From the NCBI RefSeq assembly GCF_021044825.1, contig NZ_JAJNOC010000004.1, positions 186,001-250,000 on the forward strand: a DNA stretch of 64,000 nt, written 5' to 3'. The position numbers were made by a program, and so were the translations under genes. Positions 54,387 to 62,703 of this stretch are shown piece by piece. Below the pieces are notes generated by a model. It was not told the DNA's origin, made no database searches, and was given only the letters and a program-made list of their open reading frames with translations. The DNA comes from Massilia phyllostachyos. GTDB taxonomy: Bacteria > Pseudomonadota > Gammaproteobacteria > Burkholderiales > Burkholderiaceae_D. Within the stretch, counting starts at the first letter, position 1. Every line of letters begins with the position of its first letter.

Positions 54387-55082
54387 TCAGTTGTCCGTTG
54401 CGGCCAGGGCGTTCGCCTTGCCGTTGAAGCCAGTCACGGCGAATGGGTCGACTTCGCCGATGCCGGCGACCTGCAGCACCACCCCGCCGCCCGCCGCCAT
54501 GCGCACGCTCTCGAGGCGGGCCGTGACTTCGACCGCCGGCTTGCTGCCGTCCGCCGCTTCGGCGCGGATGCCGTAGCTGCCCGGCGCCAGGCCGAGGGCG
54601 GTCGGGTCGATGGTGAAGGGCAGGGCGCCGGCGCCGTGCGCGGGCAGCTCAACGCGGGTTTCCTTGCCGCCGGCGTCGACCAGGACCAGGCTGGTCGCGC
54701 TGCTGCTGCCGGAGAGCTGGACGTTGCCATCGACCTTGTCGCCGCCGAGGCGCAGGCGGCTGGTCACGACCGAGACGTCGCTGCCGACCTGGGCGCCCAT
54801 GGCCAGCACCTGGATGCTCTGCAGGACGCTGGCGCTGGCGCTGGTGGTCTGGGCCAGGTTCTGCAGCGCCTCGGTCTGCGAGAGCTGCGACAGCTGGTTC
54901 ACGAACTGGCTCGGGTCGGAAGGCGCGAGCGGGTCCTGGTTGCGGATCTGGGCGACCAGCAGCTTGGTGAACATGTCCTTGTTCTCGCTGGTGGCCACGC
55001 CCGTGGCGTTGCCGGCGACCGTGTCGCCGCCGGTGTTCGAGGTGGCGAAGCCGAAGGCGTTGGTGGCGGAGGTGGTAGTCAT
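54387..55082 (-). CDS. flgD: Flagellar hook cap protein FlgD
   Basis: Scaffold that caps the growing hook. 231 aa. N-terminal export and capping motif NKDMFTKLLVAQIRNQDPLAPSDPSQFVNQLSQLSQTEALQNL is clear; the C-terminal half has the FlgD Ig/tudor-like region (GNVQLSGSSSATSLVLVDAGGKETRVELP). 11 nt before flgE, 5 nt after flgC. Confidence 0.95.
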   Translation of the reverse strand: MTTTSATNAFGFATSNTGGDTVAGNATGVATSENKDMFTKLLVAQIRNQDPLAPSDPSQFVNQLSQLSQTEALQNLAQTTSASASVLQSIQVLAMGAQVGSDVSVVTSRLRLGGDKVDGNVQLSGSSSATSLVLVDAGGKETRVELPAHGAGALPFTIDPTALGLAPGSYGIRAEAADGSKPAVEVTARLESVRMAAGGGVVLQVAGIGEVDPFAVTGFNGKANALAATDN

Positions 55083-55087
55083 GCGGA

Positions 55088-55492
55088 TCAGCCCTCGCCC
55101 AGTTTCAGCAGCGAAGCCTGCATGTTCTTGATGCGTCCCATCACCTCGACATTGGTCTCGAAGGCGCGCGAGGCGGCCATCATGTCGGCCATCTCGGCCA
55201 CTTCGTTGACGTTGGCGTAGTAGACCATGCCATCGGCGTCGGCCACCGGGTTGCCCGGTTCGTACATCTTGCGCATCGGTTCGTTCGACTGGACCACGTC
55301 CAGCACCTGCACGCGGGCGGCGCCGTCCTCGCCCAGCACCGAGGCGAACACCGGCTTGCGCGCGCGGTAGCCTTCGGCCTCGGAGCCGGCGACGGCATTG
55401 GCGTTGGCCAGGTTGCTGGCGATCGTATTCAGGCGCACGGTCTGCGCCGCCATCGCCGAGCCTGCGATGTTCGAGATGTCCTTGAAGCCCAT
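55088..55492 (-). CDS. flgC: Proximal rod protein FlgC
   Basis: Rod subunit, 134 aa, normal length. DISNIAGSAMAAQTVRLNTIASNLANANAVAGSEAEGYRARKPVF at the start; YANVNEVAEMADMMAASRAFETNVEVMGRIKNM at the end. 23 nt after flgB. Confidence 0.96.
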   Translation of the reverse strand: MGFKDISNIAGSAMAAQTVRLNTIASNLANANAVAGSEAEGYRARKPVFASVLGEDGAARVQVLDVVQSNEPMRKMYEPGNPVADADGMVYYANVNEVAEMADMMAASRAFETNVEVMGRIKNMQASLLKLGEG

Positions 55493-55515
55493 GGTATTGT
55501 CCTTACTGGCCGGGG

Positions 55516-55875
55516 TTATTGACCGTTGATGGCCTTGGCCAGGCCGCGCAGCTTCATGTTGATGAAGGTGAGGCTGGTCTGGAAGTCGGAAGCGTTCTGC
55601 GAGAACGCGGCCTGCTCGACGCCGATCTCGACGGTGTTGCCGTCGGCGCTCGGGTGGAAGGGCACGCGGTACAAGGGGCCGTCGCTCGACAGCGTCGGCG
55701 CGCCCGCTTCCTGGTCGATTTGCTCCTGCAGTGCCGAGGCGAAGTCGACGTCGCGCGCGGTGTAGCCCGGCGTGCTCTCATTGGCGATATTGGCGGCCAG
55801 CACGCGGGTACGTTCGGCGCGCAGCTGCAGCGCGTCGGCGTGCACGCCGAGGGCATCCTTGAAATTAATCGTCAT
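55516..55875 (-). CDS. flgB: Proximal rod protein FlgB
   Basis: First rod protein, 119 aa. ALGVHADALQLRAERTRVLAANIANESTPGYTARDVDFASAL is the FlgB signature. It is the promoter-proximal gene of the flgB-L operon, with AGAGGA upstream of the ATG. The operon promoter must lie in the 69-bp space shared with divergent flgA; no sigma-28 or sigma-54 consensus was recognised there. Confidence 0.95.
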   Translation of the reverse strand: MTINFKDALGVHADALQLRAERTRVLAANIANESTPGYTARDVDFASALQEQIDQEAGAPTLSSDGPLYRVPFHPSADGNTVEIGVEQAAFSQNASDFQTSLTFINMKLRGLAKAINGQ

Positions 55876-55944
55876 TGGCGATCCTCTGTCGGTGAACTGC
55901 GAATGTTTCAGTAAAATGGGCGCTTCACGGCCCGCTATTTAACA

Positions 55945-56667
55945 ATGATTGCTTTCCGTACGGCAACCTTTGCCATTGTAACCTGTCTTTTCTGTGCCAC
56001 AAGCGACGCTGCTCAAGGTATTTCTTCCGTAATAGAACAAGCCGCCCGTGGACAAATCGACAAACAACTGCTAAGCAGCGGCTTGTCGGAACCGCAGGTC
56101 GACCTGAGCGTTCTCAGCGCACGCCCGGCGCCTCCCTGCAGTGTCCCGCTCGAGGTCGAGGCGCTCGACACCCGCCAGTACGCCCGCATGCGCTTCCTGG
56201 CGCGTTGCCCGGCGCTTGGCGATAACGCCGGGTGGCGCCGGGATTTCGTGGTGCGCGCGCGGGTCTCGGCCATCGTCGCCGTGGCAGCCAGCCCGGTCGT
56301 TGCGGGCCAGCCGATCGGCGACGAACACGTCACTCTCGAGCGGCGCGACGTCACGCTGGTCGGCGACGCGATCGGCGCGCCCGAGCTGGCGGTCGGCCAG
56401 ACCAGCCGGCGCAGCCTGCGCGCCGGCGAGATCCTGCGCGCCGGCCAGCTCAGCGCGCCGCTGCTGGTCAAGCGCGGCGACCAGGTCCAGATGCAGGCCC
56501 GGGTCGAGGGCGTCGAAGTCAGCATGGCCGGCGAGGCGCTCGACCCCGGCGCCCGCGGCGCCGTGGTGCGCGTGCGGAACACGGGCAGCGGGCAGGTCGT
56601 GCGCATGCGCGTGGCCGGCGCCGGCACGGTCGAACCGCTCGACCTGCCGCTCGGCGTCAGTCGCTAG
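55945..56667 (+). CDS. flgA: P-ring assembly chaperone FlgA
   Basis: Periplasmic chaperone for FlgI. 240 aa; signal peptide MIAFRTATFAIVTCLFCATSDA, then the SAF domain region (AVAASPVVAGQPIGDEHVTLERRDVTL, RSLRAGEILRAGQL) and the C-terminal VKRGDQVQMQARVEGVEVSMAGEALDPGARGAVVRVRNTGSGQVVRMRVAGAGTV-type end. It diverges from flgB and its last 11 nt overlap, tail to tail, the glucosaminidase gene. A TAAAAT at 55912-55917 is a possible -10. Confidence 0.94.
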   Translation: MIAFRTATFAIVTCLFCATSDAAQGISSVIEQAARGQIDKQLLSSGLSEPQVDLSVLSARPAPPCSVPLEVEALDTRQYARMRFLARCPALGDNAGWRRDFVVRARVSAIVAVAASPVVAGQPIGDEHVTLERRDVTLVGDAIGAPELAVGQTSRRSLRAGEILRAGQLSAPLLVKRGDQVQMQARVEGVEVSMAGEALDPGARGAVVRVRNTGSGQVVRMRVAGAGTVEPLDLPLGVSR

Positions 56668-57400
56668 CACCTTGCAGTTTCGTCGCCAGGCGCGCCAGCT
56701 TGGCGGCATAGGCCGGGTCGGTCGCATAGCCGCCGCGCGCCAGGCCACGCGCAAAGGCGTGGGCGTCGGCGCCGACGTTCAGGGCGTCCTTGTAGCGCGG
56801 ATTCTCGATCAGGGTGCGCGCATAGTCGCGGAAGGCGGCGCCCGCATCCGGGTAGGCGCGGAAGCGCTCGCGGGTCCTGATCGCCGCGCCGCCCAGGTAT
56901 TCCGTGGTCGCCGACTCGCTGACGGCGCCTTCCCAGCTGCCGCCGGCCTTGATGCCGAACAGGTTGTGGCTGGAGGCGCCGTCGCCGGTTTTCAAGGGAT
57001 GCCTGCCCCAGCCCGATTCCAGCGCCGCGTGGGCCGACACCAGTTCCGGCGCCACGCCCAGCCGGGCGGCGGCTTCCTGAGCCCAGGGTGCGATGCTTTC
57101 CAGGAACGCCTGCTGTTCCGGCGTGGTGGCGCCGCTCGTCGCCTCGACCTCGCTGTCGCCATTGATCCAGCCAGTGGCGCGGGCGCGCCACATCGCGCCT
57201 TCCGCCGTCAAGGTCGAGGCCCCGCCGCCGGAGCCGCCGTCGCCGTTCTGGATATAGGCGGCGACTTCGCCCTGCACCTCGCTGAACATGCCGCCGAAAC
57301 CGCTGCCGCCGCCGATCGCGGCAAGCGGACGGGTGGCGGCTGTCGGCGCCGTCGGCGCGGTGGACGTCAAGGGCGCCGTGGTGAGATCAGCGCGGCGCAT
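56657..57400 (-). CDS. Stand-alone flagellar glucosaminidase (FlgJ C-terminal type, GH73)
   Basis: Cuts peptidoglycan to let the rod through. 247 aa: a Thr/Ala/Gly-rich N-terminus without signal peptide, then the GH73-like domain (AFLESIAPWAQEAAARLGVAPELVSAHAALESGWGR) with catalytic Glu128 in AALESGWG, matching Glu223 of Salmonella FlgJ, then HNLFGIKAGGSW and FRAYPDAGAAFRDYARTLIENPRY. It is the missing half of FlgJ as a separate gene. Overlaps flgN by 14 nt upstream and converges on flgA. Without a Sec signal it is presumably exported through the flagellar machine. Confidence 0.9.
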   Translation of the reverse strand: MRRADLTTAPLTSTAPTAPTAATRPLAAIGGGSGFGGMFSEVQGEVAAYIQNGDGGSGGGASTLTAEGAMWRARATGWINGDSEVEATSGATTPEQQAFLESIAPWAQEAAARLGVAPELVSAHAALESGWGRHPLKTGDGASSHNLFGIKAGGSWEGAVSESATTEYLGGAAIRTRERFRAYPDAGAAFRDYARTLIENPRYKDALNVGADAHAFARGLARGGYATDPAYAAKLARLATKLQGASD

Positions 57401-57824
57401 AGATGCCGTCCTCTCCGTGCAGCACGCGCTGCATCACGCCGTACTGTTCCGCCAGCAGGCCGCCGTTGCGGGCCGTGGCTTCCTTGCAGGCCTGGACCGT
57501 GCGTTCCAGGTCGGACCAGGCGGCTTTCAAATCCGCTTGCGCCGGCGCCGGCTGGGCGGCGATGTACTGCGCCATGGTGCCGTCCGGGCCGAGCAGGGCG
57601 CGCACCAGCGAGACGCGCTGCTGGCGCCGCGCTTCCATCGCGTCCAGCAGCGGCGACAGCAGTCCGGCCAGCTGCGTCAGTTCGCCGCTGCGGTGGCGCA
57701 GGGCGGCCTCGAACTGGCGCTCGAGCAGGGCCAGCACCTCGGCGCTGTCGCGCACGTCGGCCTGGACGCCGTCGGCCAGCAGCGACTGCGCCTGCTGGCG
57801 CGTGAGGCGGCTGGGCGCGTTCAT
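57387..57824 (-). CDS. flgN: FlgN-type export chaperone
   Basis: Cytoplasmic chaperone for FlgK and FlgL. 145-aa, all-helical protein; the segment LLERQFEAALRHRSGELTQLAGLLSPLLDAMEARRQQRVSLVRALLG is FlgN-like (poorly conserved family, so position next to flgM is part of the evidence). The ATG overlaps the flgM stop by four nt. Confidence 0.85.
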   Translation of the reverse strand: MNAPSRLTRQQAQSLLADGVQADVRDSAEVLALLERQFEAALRHRSGELTQLAGLLSPLLDAMEARRQQRVSLVRALLGPDGTMAQYIAAQPAPAQADLKAAWSDLERTVQACKEATARNGGLLAEQYGVMQRVLHGEDGIYAPR

Positions 57825-58093
57825 CCGCGGCCTCCGTGGAAGCGCTGGATCAGTCCCGCCAGGCGGCCCGCATCGAAGGGCAGCTCGCCCTTGGCCAGCT
57901 GGTCGCGCAGCTCGGCCACGCGGGCGGCGTCGAAGTCCGGTAGCGCGGCCAAGGCCTTGGCGGCCGGTTGCAGCACTTCCGATTGCAGGGCCGGCGCGGC
58001 GGCGGCAGGCGCGGGGGCCGCAGCCGGGGCCGCGGCGGCCTGGGGGCCGATGCTCACGGTGGAGACGGGGGCGCTGGCGCCGGTGATCTTCAT
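57821..58093 (-). CDS. flgM: Anti-sigma-28 factor FlgM
   Basis: Holds FliA inactive until it is exported through the finished hook. 90 aa from the ATG at 58093, which has GAGG about 8 nt upstream; an ATG at 58126 would add 11 residues without a ribosome site. After an Ala/Pro-rich unfolded N-terminus, the C-terminal sigma-binding helices are seen (DFDAARVAELRDQLAKGELPFDAGRLAGLIQRF). fliA lies in the same gene run. Confidence 0.9.
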   Translation of the reverse strand: MKITGASAPVSTVSIGPQAAAAPAAAPAPAAAAPALQSEVLQPAAKALAALPDFDAARVAELRDQLAKGELPFDAGRLAGLIQRFHGGRG

Positions 58094-58128
58094 GCGGGTA
58101 CCTCGGGTTTTCGATTGAACGGTCATGA

Positions 58129-59070
58129 TTACTTCGGTAACTGGACGCGCAGTTTCTCGAGTTCTGCCTGATCGGGCATGGATACTGAAGCTTCCTGGCC
58201 GAGCGGGCTGGTGGCGCCGGGTTTGCCGAACATGCCGGCCACCGCGCGCGACTGCGCCCGGGTCAGGATCAGCAGTTCGATGCGGCGGTTCACGCCGGCC
58301 AGCGGTTGCTGCGCGTCGATCGGCGCACGCTCGGCCATGCCGACTACCTGCAGCACGGTCTCGCCGCGCATGCCGCCGCCCAGCAGCTCGGCGCGCGCGG
58401 ACAGCGCACGGTCGGTCGACAGCGCCCAGTTCGAGTAGCCGCCCTTGTCGGAGCCGGCGAAGCGCGAAGAGTCGGTGTGGCCGACGATCAGCATCTGGTT
58501 TTCCATCTGGGCGAACAGGGGCCCCATCTTGCGCAGCAGTTTCACGAAGCGGCCCGTGGGCAGGGCGCTGCCGCGCATGAACATGCCCTGGCGCTCGGTA
58601 TCGTGCAGCATCACGCGCAGGCCGTAGGGGGTGACCACGGTGTCGAGATTGGCGGCGAGGCCGGCTTCCTGGCTCATCTCGCCCAGCGCTTTGGAGAGCG
58701 CCGCCAGTTCGGCGGGCGACTCGTAGGCCACCCGCGGCTGGCTCGGCGCGCCCGGATCGTTGCTGCCCTTGCCGCCGGCGGTGGGCAGCTGGAAGCGCTC
58801 GATCATGCTGCCGCTCGGCTCCGCCGCGATGGCCGACTTGTGGCCCATGCCCTCGAGCATGCCGCTGTCGGTGGCGTCGCGCACGATCTTCTTGAGGTTC
58901 TGTTGTTCGCGCGAGGCGATCAGCCACAGCACCAGGAACAGCGCCATCAGCGCCAGGCAGAAGTCGGCGAACGCCACCTTCCATGCGCCGCCGTGCTCGT
59001 CGTGCGCATGCTTGCCGCCGCCGCGCTTGACGATGGTCGCTTCGTGGTGCTTTTCTTTAGGGTTTGCCAC
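58129..59070 (-). CDS. motB: Flagellar stator protein MotB
   Basis: Proton-channel and wall-anchoring stator subunit. 313 aa from a GTG at 59070, two nt after the motA stop. The single transmembrane helix (FADFCLALMALFLVLWLIA) has the essential proton-carrying Asp at residue 36; the plug region follows, then the OmpA-like peptidoglycan-binding domain (IVGHTDSSRFAGSDKGGYSNWALSTDRALSARAEL, NRRIELLI). No ATG exists between the frame opening and the helix, hence the GTG. Confidence 0.94.
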   Translation of the reverse strand: MANPKEKHHEATIVKRGGGKHAHDEHGGAWKVAFADFCLALMALFLVLWLIASREQQNLKKIVRDATDSGMLEGMGHKSAIAAEPSGSMIERFQLPTAGGKGSNDPGAPSQPRVAYESPAELAALSKALGEMSQEAGLAANLDTVVTPYGLRVMLHDTERQGMFMRGSALPTGRFVKLLRKMGPLFAQMENQMLIVGHTDSSRFAGSDKGGYSNWALSTDRALSARAELLGGGMRGETVLQVVGMAERAPIDAQQPLAGVNRRIELLILTRAQSRAVAGMFGKPGATSPLGQEASVSMPDQAELEKLRVQLPK

Positions 59071-59072
59071 GT

Positions 59073-59984
59073 TCAACCCGCCATGCGATCGCTGCCGCGG
59101 CGGCGCTTGTTCTGCGACTCGTCCTCGCCGCCCATCGCATTGATCCACTGTTCCAGCTGGGCGAAGCTGGGCTTGGTGTTCAGCTGGATCAGGCGGCGAC
59201 CGGCGTCGATCGCCAGCAGCGCCGGCTTGCCGGCCACGTGGGTACACAGCACCACCTTCACGGTTTCCATGGTCGAGGCTTCGGAGTTGACCGACTGCTT
59301 CATCAGGTTGGCCAGCGGTTCGAGCAGGCCGTAGCAGAAGAAGATGCCGATGAAGGTGCCGACCATGGCCGCGCCGATCTTCTCGGCGATCTCGCCGGAG
59401 TCGGCGCCGCCCGAAACCGAGAACATCGCCATCACGATGCCCAGCACCGCGGCCAGGATGCCGAAGCCCGGCATCGCTTCCGCGATCTTCTGCAGCGATT
59501 TCGCCGGCTGGGTGAGTTCCTCGTGGATGGCTTCGAGTTCCTGTTCCAGCACGCCTTCCAGTTCGTGGGCGTTGATCTTACCCATCGCCATCAGGCGGAA
59601 GTTGTCGACGATGAAGGCCAGCAGCTTCGGCTCTTCCAGGATGCGCGGATAGCGCTGGAACATCGGGCTTTCCGACGGCGCCTCGACGTGGGCGTCCAGC
59701 GCTTTCAGGCCGCCGGCGGCGGTCTGCAGCAGCTCGTACATCAGGAGCAGCAGCTGGCGCTGGAATTCCGAGTCGTGCTTTTTACGCGCCGCGACTTTCT
59801 TCAATTGGTGGGCCAGTTCGGCCAGCACGTGCTTGGGGTTGCCCAGCACCAGGGCGCCAAGCGCCGCGCCGCCGATGATCAGGAGTTCGACCGGGTGGAA
59901 GATCGCGGAAAAGGTGCCGCCCATCAGGGTGAACCCCCCGAAGACGCACCCGAGCACGATGGCGATACCGAGTAATTGCTGCAT
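59073..59984 (-). CDS. motA: Flagellar stator protein MotA
   Basis: Proton-channel stator subunit, 303 aa with four membrane segments (MQQLLGIAIVLGCVFGGF, VELLIIGGAALGALVLG, FGILAAVLGIVMAMFSVSG, GAAMVGTFIGIFFCYGLLEPL) and the cytoplasmic loop that touches FliG (LQTAAGGLKALDAHVEAP...RYPRILEEPK). The conserved Pro of AVLGIVM/PGFGI is present. GAGAGAGG precedes the ATG; 30 nt after fliA. Confidence 0.96.
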   Translation of the reverse strand: MQQLLGIAIVLGCVFGGFTLMGGTFSAIFHPVELLIIGGAALGALVLGNPKHVLAELAHQLKKVAARKKHDSEFQRQLLLLMYELLQTAAGGLKALDAHVEAPSESPMFQRYPRILEEPKLLAFIVDNFRLMAMGKINAHELEGVLEQELEAIHEELTQPAKSLQKIAEAMPGFGILAAVLGIVMAMFSVSGGADSGEIAEKIGAAMVGTFIGIFFCYGLLEPLANLMKQSVNSEASTMETVKVVLCTHVAGKPALLAIDAGRRLIQLNTKPSFAQLEQWINAMGGEDESQNKRRRGSDRMAG

Positions 59985-60014
59985 GACGTAAGCCTCTCTC
60001 TTTTATCTTCTATA

Positions 60015-60752
60015 TCAGCTGCGCTGCAGCGCGGCCTTCATCTTGGCCAGCGCGCTCTTGTTCAGCTGGCAGACGCGCGCATCCGACAGGTCGAGCACGG
60101 CGGCGATTTCCTTGTAGCTCAGTTCGAACTCGTAGATCATCTGGATCACGCGCTGCTCCTTGTCGTTCAGGCTGCCCAGCACCTGTTCCAGGCTGCGCCG
60201 CACCAGGTAGGCGTCTTCCGGACCCGGCGCGCTGTGCGCGTGCTCAAGCGATTCCTGCAGCACCTCGTCGAAGCTGAGCATCTCTTCGGCGCAATCGTCC
60301 AGCACGTGCTGGCGGAATTCTTCCGCGCTCACGCCCAGGGCGGCGGCTGCTTCCTTCTCGGTCGGCTCGCGCCCCAGCTTGCGGGTCAGCGCGCGCAGCG
60401 CATCGCGCACCCGGTGGCTGTCCTGGCGCACCGCGCGCGGACGCCAGTCCTGGCGCCGCAATTCGTCGAGGATGGCGCCGCGCACCCGCAAGCTTGCGTA
60501 GCTGCCGAAGCCGGTGTCCGGCGTGCCGTAGCGGCGCAGCGCCTCGAGCAATCCCATCAGGCCGATCTGCTCCATGTCCTCGCGCGAGACGGCGCCGGAC
60601 ACCTGCGAATTCAGCTGGCGCGCGATGCGCTTGACCAGCGGCGCATAGGCGACCAGGTGGCGCGCCTCGTCGGCCGGCGTCATGCCCGCGTTGGCGCTCG
60701 CCTCCCCGTAAAGGGCGGCGCCGGTGTCGGCGTAATCGGCTAGGTAGGCCAC
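60015..60752 (-). CDS. fliA: Flagellar sigma factor FliA (sigma-28)
   Basis: Directs RNA polymerase to late flagellar promoters. 245 aa; region 2 (EDMEQIGLMGLLEALRRYGTPDTGFGSYASLRVRGAILDELRRQDWRPR), region 3 (ALGVSAEEFRQHVLDD) and region 4 (LNDKEQRVIQMIYEFELSYKEIAAVLDLSDARVCQLNKSALAKMK). The frame starts with GTG at 60752, four nt after the fliL stop; an internal ATG at residue 24 is a weaker alternative. Confidence 0.95.
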   Translation of the reverse strand: MAYLADYADTGAALYGEASANAGMTPADEARHLVAYAPLVKRIARQLNSQVSGAVSREDMEQIGLMGLLEALRRYGTPDTGFGSYASLRVRGAILDELRRQDWRPRAVRQDSHRVRDALRALTRKLGREPTEKEAAAALGVSAEEFRQHVLDDCAEEMLSFDEVLQESLEHAHSAPGPEDAYLVRRSLEQVLGSLNDKEQRVIQMIYEFELSYKEIAAVLDLSDARVCQLNKSALAKMKAALQRS

Positions 60753-60756
60753 GGAA

Positions 60757-61224
60757 TCACTCGATGATCAGCTTGCCGATCATGACTTCGGAAAACGGCT
60801 TGATGTGGTTTTCCCTGGCATAGCTGGCGTCGAAGGTCTTGTTCAGCTTGGCGGCGTACTGGTCGACCGTCATCGCGTTCGCTTCCGCCAGCGACAGCGG
60901 CGAGAGCGAGGACAGCACGATCGAGCGCAGCAGCGGCAGGTGTTCCTTGGCTTCCTTCTCCTGCTCGGCGCTGGTGGCCAGCACCAGGTCCACCGACAGG
61001 TAGTGGGCGGCGGCCTCGTTCGGCGCGCGGCGCAGCATCACGATCACCTTGTCGAGGGTGACGTACTTGGTCGGCTTCTTTTCCGGTTCCGGCTTGGGTG
61101 CTTCGACCTGGGCGCCGGCGGCGTGCTGGTTCGGGGCCAGGTACCACATCGCGCCGCCGGCCGCGGCGGCCGCGAGGATGGCGACGCCGGCGAAGGCGGC
61201 GATGAGTTTCACTTTGCTGTTCAT
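60757..61224 (-). CDS. fliL: Flagellar basal-body protein FliL
   Basis: Inner-membrane protein that rings and supports the stator. 155 aa: one N-terminal transmembrane helix (LIAAFAGVAILAAAAAGGAMWYL), a charged linker (EAPKPEPEKKP), then the stomatin-like domain (YVTLDKVIVMLRR, HYLSVDLVLATS, IKPFSEVMIGKLIIE). Its position beside fliA and motAB, not at the head of fliMNOPQR, is unusual. Confidence 0.9.
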   Translation of the reverse strand: MNSKVKLIAAFAGVAILAAAAAGGAMWYLAPNQHAAGAQVEAPKPEPEKKPTKYVTLDKVIVMLRRAPNEAAAHYLSVDLVLATSAEQEKEAKEHLPLLRSIVLSSLSPLSLAEANAMTVDQYAAKLNKTFDASYARENHIKPFSEVMIGKLIIE

Positions 61225-61234
61225 GGTCGGCGGG

Positions 61235-62392
61235 TCATGCGCGCGCGTTCAGCGAGAACGCGGCGTCGGGTTGGTGGGCATCCAGCAGCGCGGCGCCGGG
61301 CTGCCGGTTCTGCTGGTCCTGTTGCTGTTCCTGCTGGCGTCCGCGGCCCTGGGCGTCGGCATGGAAGCCGGCGCCGGACTGCGCCATCGCCTGGGCGCGC
61401 GGCGCCTGCGTCACGTTCACCGACACGTCGCTGTACTGGCGGCCGGCCAGGTCGTTGCGCAGCTGCTCGCTCACGCCGTTCAGCTGGCGCAGCACTTCGC
61501 CGTGGGTGGCGCTGATGTTCACTTCCAGGCTGCCGGCGGCGTGGCGGATCGAGATCTCGACCCGGCCCAGCATCGGCGGCTCGAGGCGAATCACGGCCTG
61601 CTCGGCGTGCTTGCCGACCTGGAGGTTCAAGCGCTCGCCCAGCGCTTCCCGCAGCGGCTGGCGCCAGGCGGTGGGCGGGCCGGACAGGGTCAGGGCAGCG
61701 GTCTCGCGCGGTGCGGGGTTCGCGGTGTTCGGTGCGGCGACGGCAATGGCGCCGTTGGCGGGCGCCGGCGCCTCGCCGGATGTGGTCTCGGCCTGCGAAG
61801 CGGCAGGCTGGGCCACGCCGGCGGCCGGCGCGGCTTGTGGGGTCGGGGCGGCTGGCTGGGCCATGGCGCGCGCCGGCTGGACGGTCTCGCTCACCGGCGC
61901 GGCCACGGCCGGCTGCGGCGGCAACTCGGCCGGCCGCGCCGATGCCGCTTGCGGCAGTTCGGACGGAATGGCAGCGGCGGCGGCCGGCGCGGCGTCGGCG
62001 GCGCGCGGCTGCTCCGGCATGCCGGCGAAGACGCGCATGGCGGCCGGCATCGTCATCATCGACGGCATCATCGGCATGGCCATGGCGGCCAGCAGGGACT
62101 GATCGAGCACAGCTTCCTGCTCCGGCTCGGCGGCCGCCGGCGCTTCGTCCGGGACGGCGGCTTGCTGCGCTTGCGGCAGGGCTTCGGCCTCACCCGGCAC
62201 GGCGTGCGGCGCGGGCGCGGCCGGCGCCACGTCCAGGAACTGGAAGAAGGCGAGCGGATTGGCGGTCGCCTGCGCGCCGGCGGCGGCCGGCATCAAGGCC
62301 GGGGCGTCGGCCGGCGCGGGGCTGCCTGGCGCGACCGCATCGCTCGAAGCGGGCAGGGTGCTGGCTGGCGCGCTGTTCATGGTGATGTTCAT
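61235..62392 (-). CDS. fliK: Flagellar hook-length control protein FliK
   Basis: Exported ruler that ends hook growth and switches export specificity. 385 aa: residues 1-240 Ala/Pro/Thr-rich and unfolded; the conserved C-terminal domain begins near LSGPPTAWRQPLREALGERLNLQ and includes EQAVIRLEPPMLGRVEISIRHAAGSLEVNISATHGEVLRQLNGVSEQLRNDL. Gln-rich tail. Starts with an ATG overlapping the fliT stop by four nt; 10 nt before fliL. Confidence 0.92.
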   Translation of the reverse strand: MNITMNSAPASTLPASSDAVAPGSPAPADAPALMPAAAGAQATANPLAFFQFLDVAPAAPAPHAVPGEAEALPQAQQAAVPDEAPAAAEPEQEAVLDQSLLAAMAMPMMPSMMTMPAAMRVFAGMPEQPRAADAAPAAAAAIPSELPQAASARPAELPPQPAVAAPVSETVQPARAMAQPAAPTPQAAPAAGVAQPAASQAETTSGEAPAPANGAIAVAAPNTANPAPRETAALTLSGPPTAWRQPLREALGERLNLQVGKHAEQAVIRLEPPMLGRVEISIRHAAGSLEVNISATHGEVLRQLNGVSEQLRNDLAGRQYSDVSVNVTQAPRAQAMAQSGAGFHADAQGRGRQQEQQQDQQNRQPGAALLDAHQPDAAFSLNARA

Positions 62393-62703
62393 AGGGTGTT
62401 ACCGGTTTCGGGTTCGTCCGCGAGGGCATAGGCCATCCAGCCTTCCTTGTTGCTGCCCATGTGTTCGAGCTGGGCCTGCAGGCGGCCGCTGGCGGCGGCG
62501 ACCTGCAGGGCCGCGCCCTCGTGGGCGGCGCGCAGGCGCGTCAAGGCGGCGCGTTCGGGCGCGCTCCAGGGCCGTCCGGCGGCGAGGCGCTGCAGGCGCG
62601 GGCCGAGTTCGCGCACGGCGCGTCCCAGCAGCTCCCAGTCCTCGCGCGCGCCGGCGTCCTGCAGCACGGCGGCCAGGCGGTCGATGGCGCCGATCCTATC
62701 CAT
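62389..62703 (-). CDS. fliT: FliT-like flagellar export chaperone
   Basis: 104 aa, all-helical, small; begins MDRIGAIDRLAAVLQDAGAREDWELLGRAVRELGPRLQRL. Sequence alone is too plain for certainty, but the place directly after fliS and the size fit FliT, chaperone of the FliD cap. Overlaps fliS by 8 nt and fliK by 4 nt. Confidence 0.72.
   Translation of the reverse strand: MDRIGAIDRLAAVLQDAGAREDWELLGRAVRELGPRLQRLAAGRPWSAPERAALTRLRAAHEGAALQVAAASGRLQAQLEHMGSNKEGWMAYALADEPETGNTL

Noticed and set aside
55876..55944. Sigma-28 or sigma-54 promoter between flgA and flgB
   Set aside because: I looked for TAAA-N15-GCCGATAA and TGGC-N8-TTGC patterns on both strands and found no acceptable match; only a lone TAAAAT is present.
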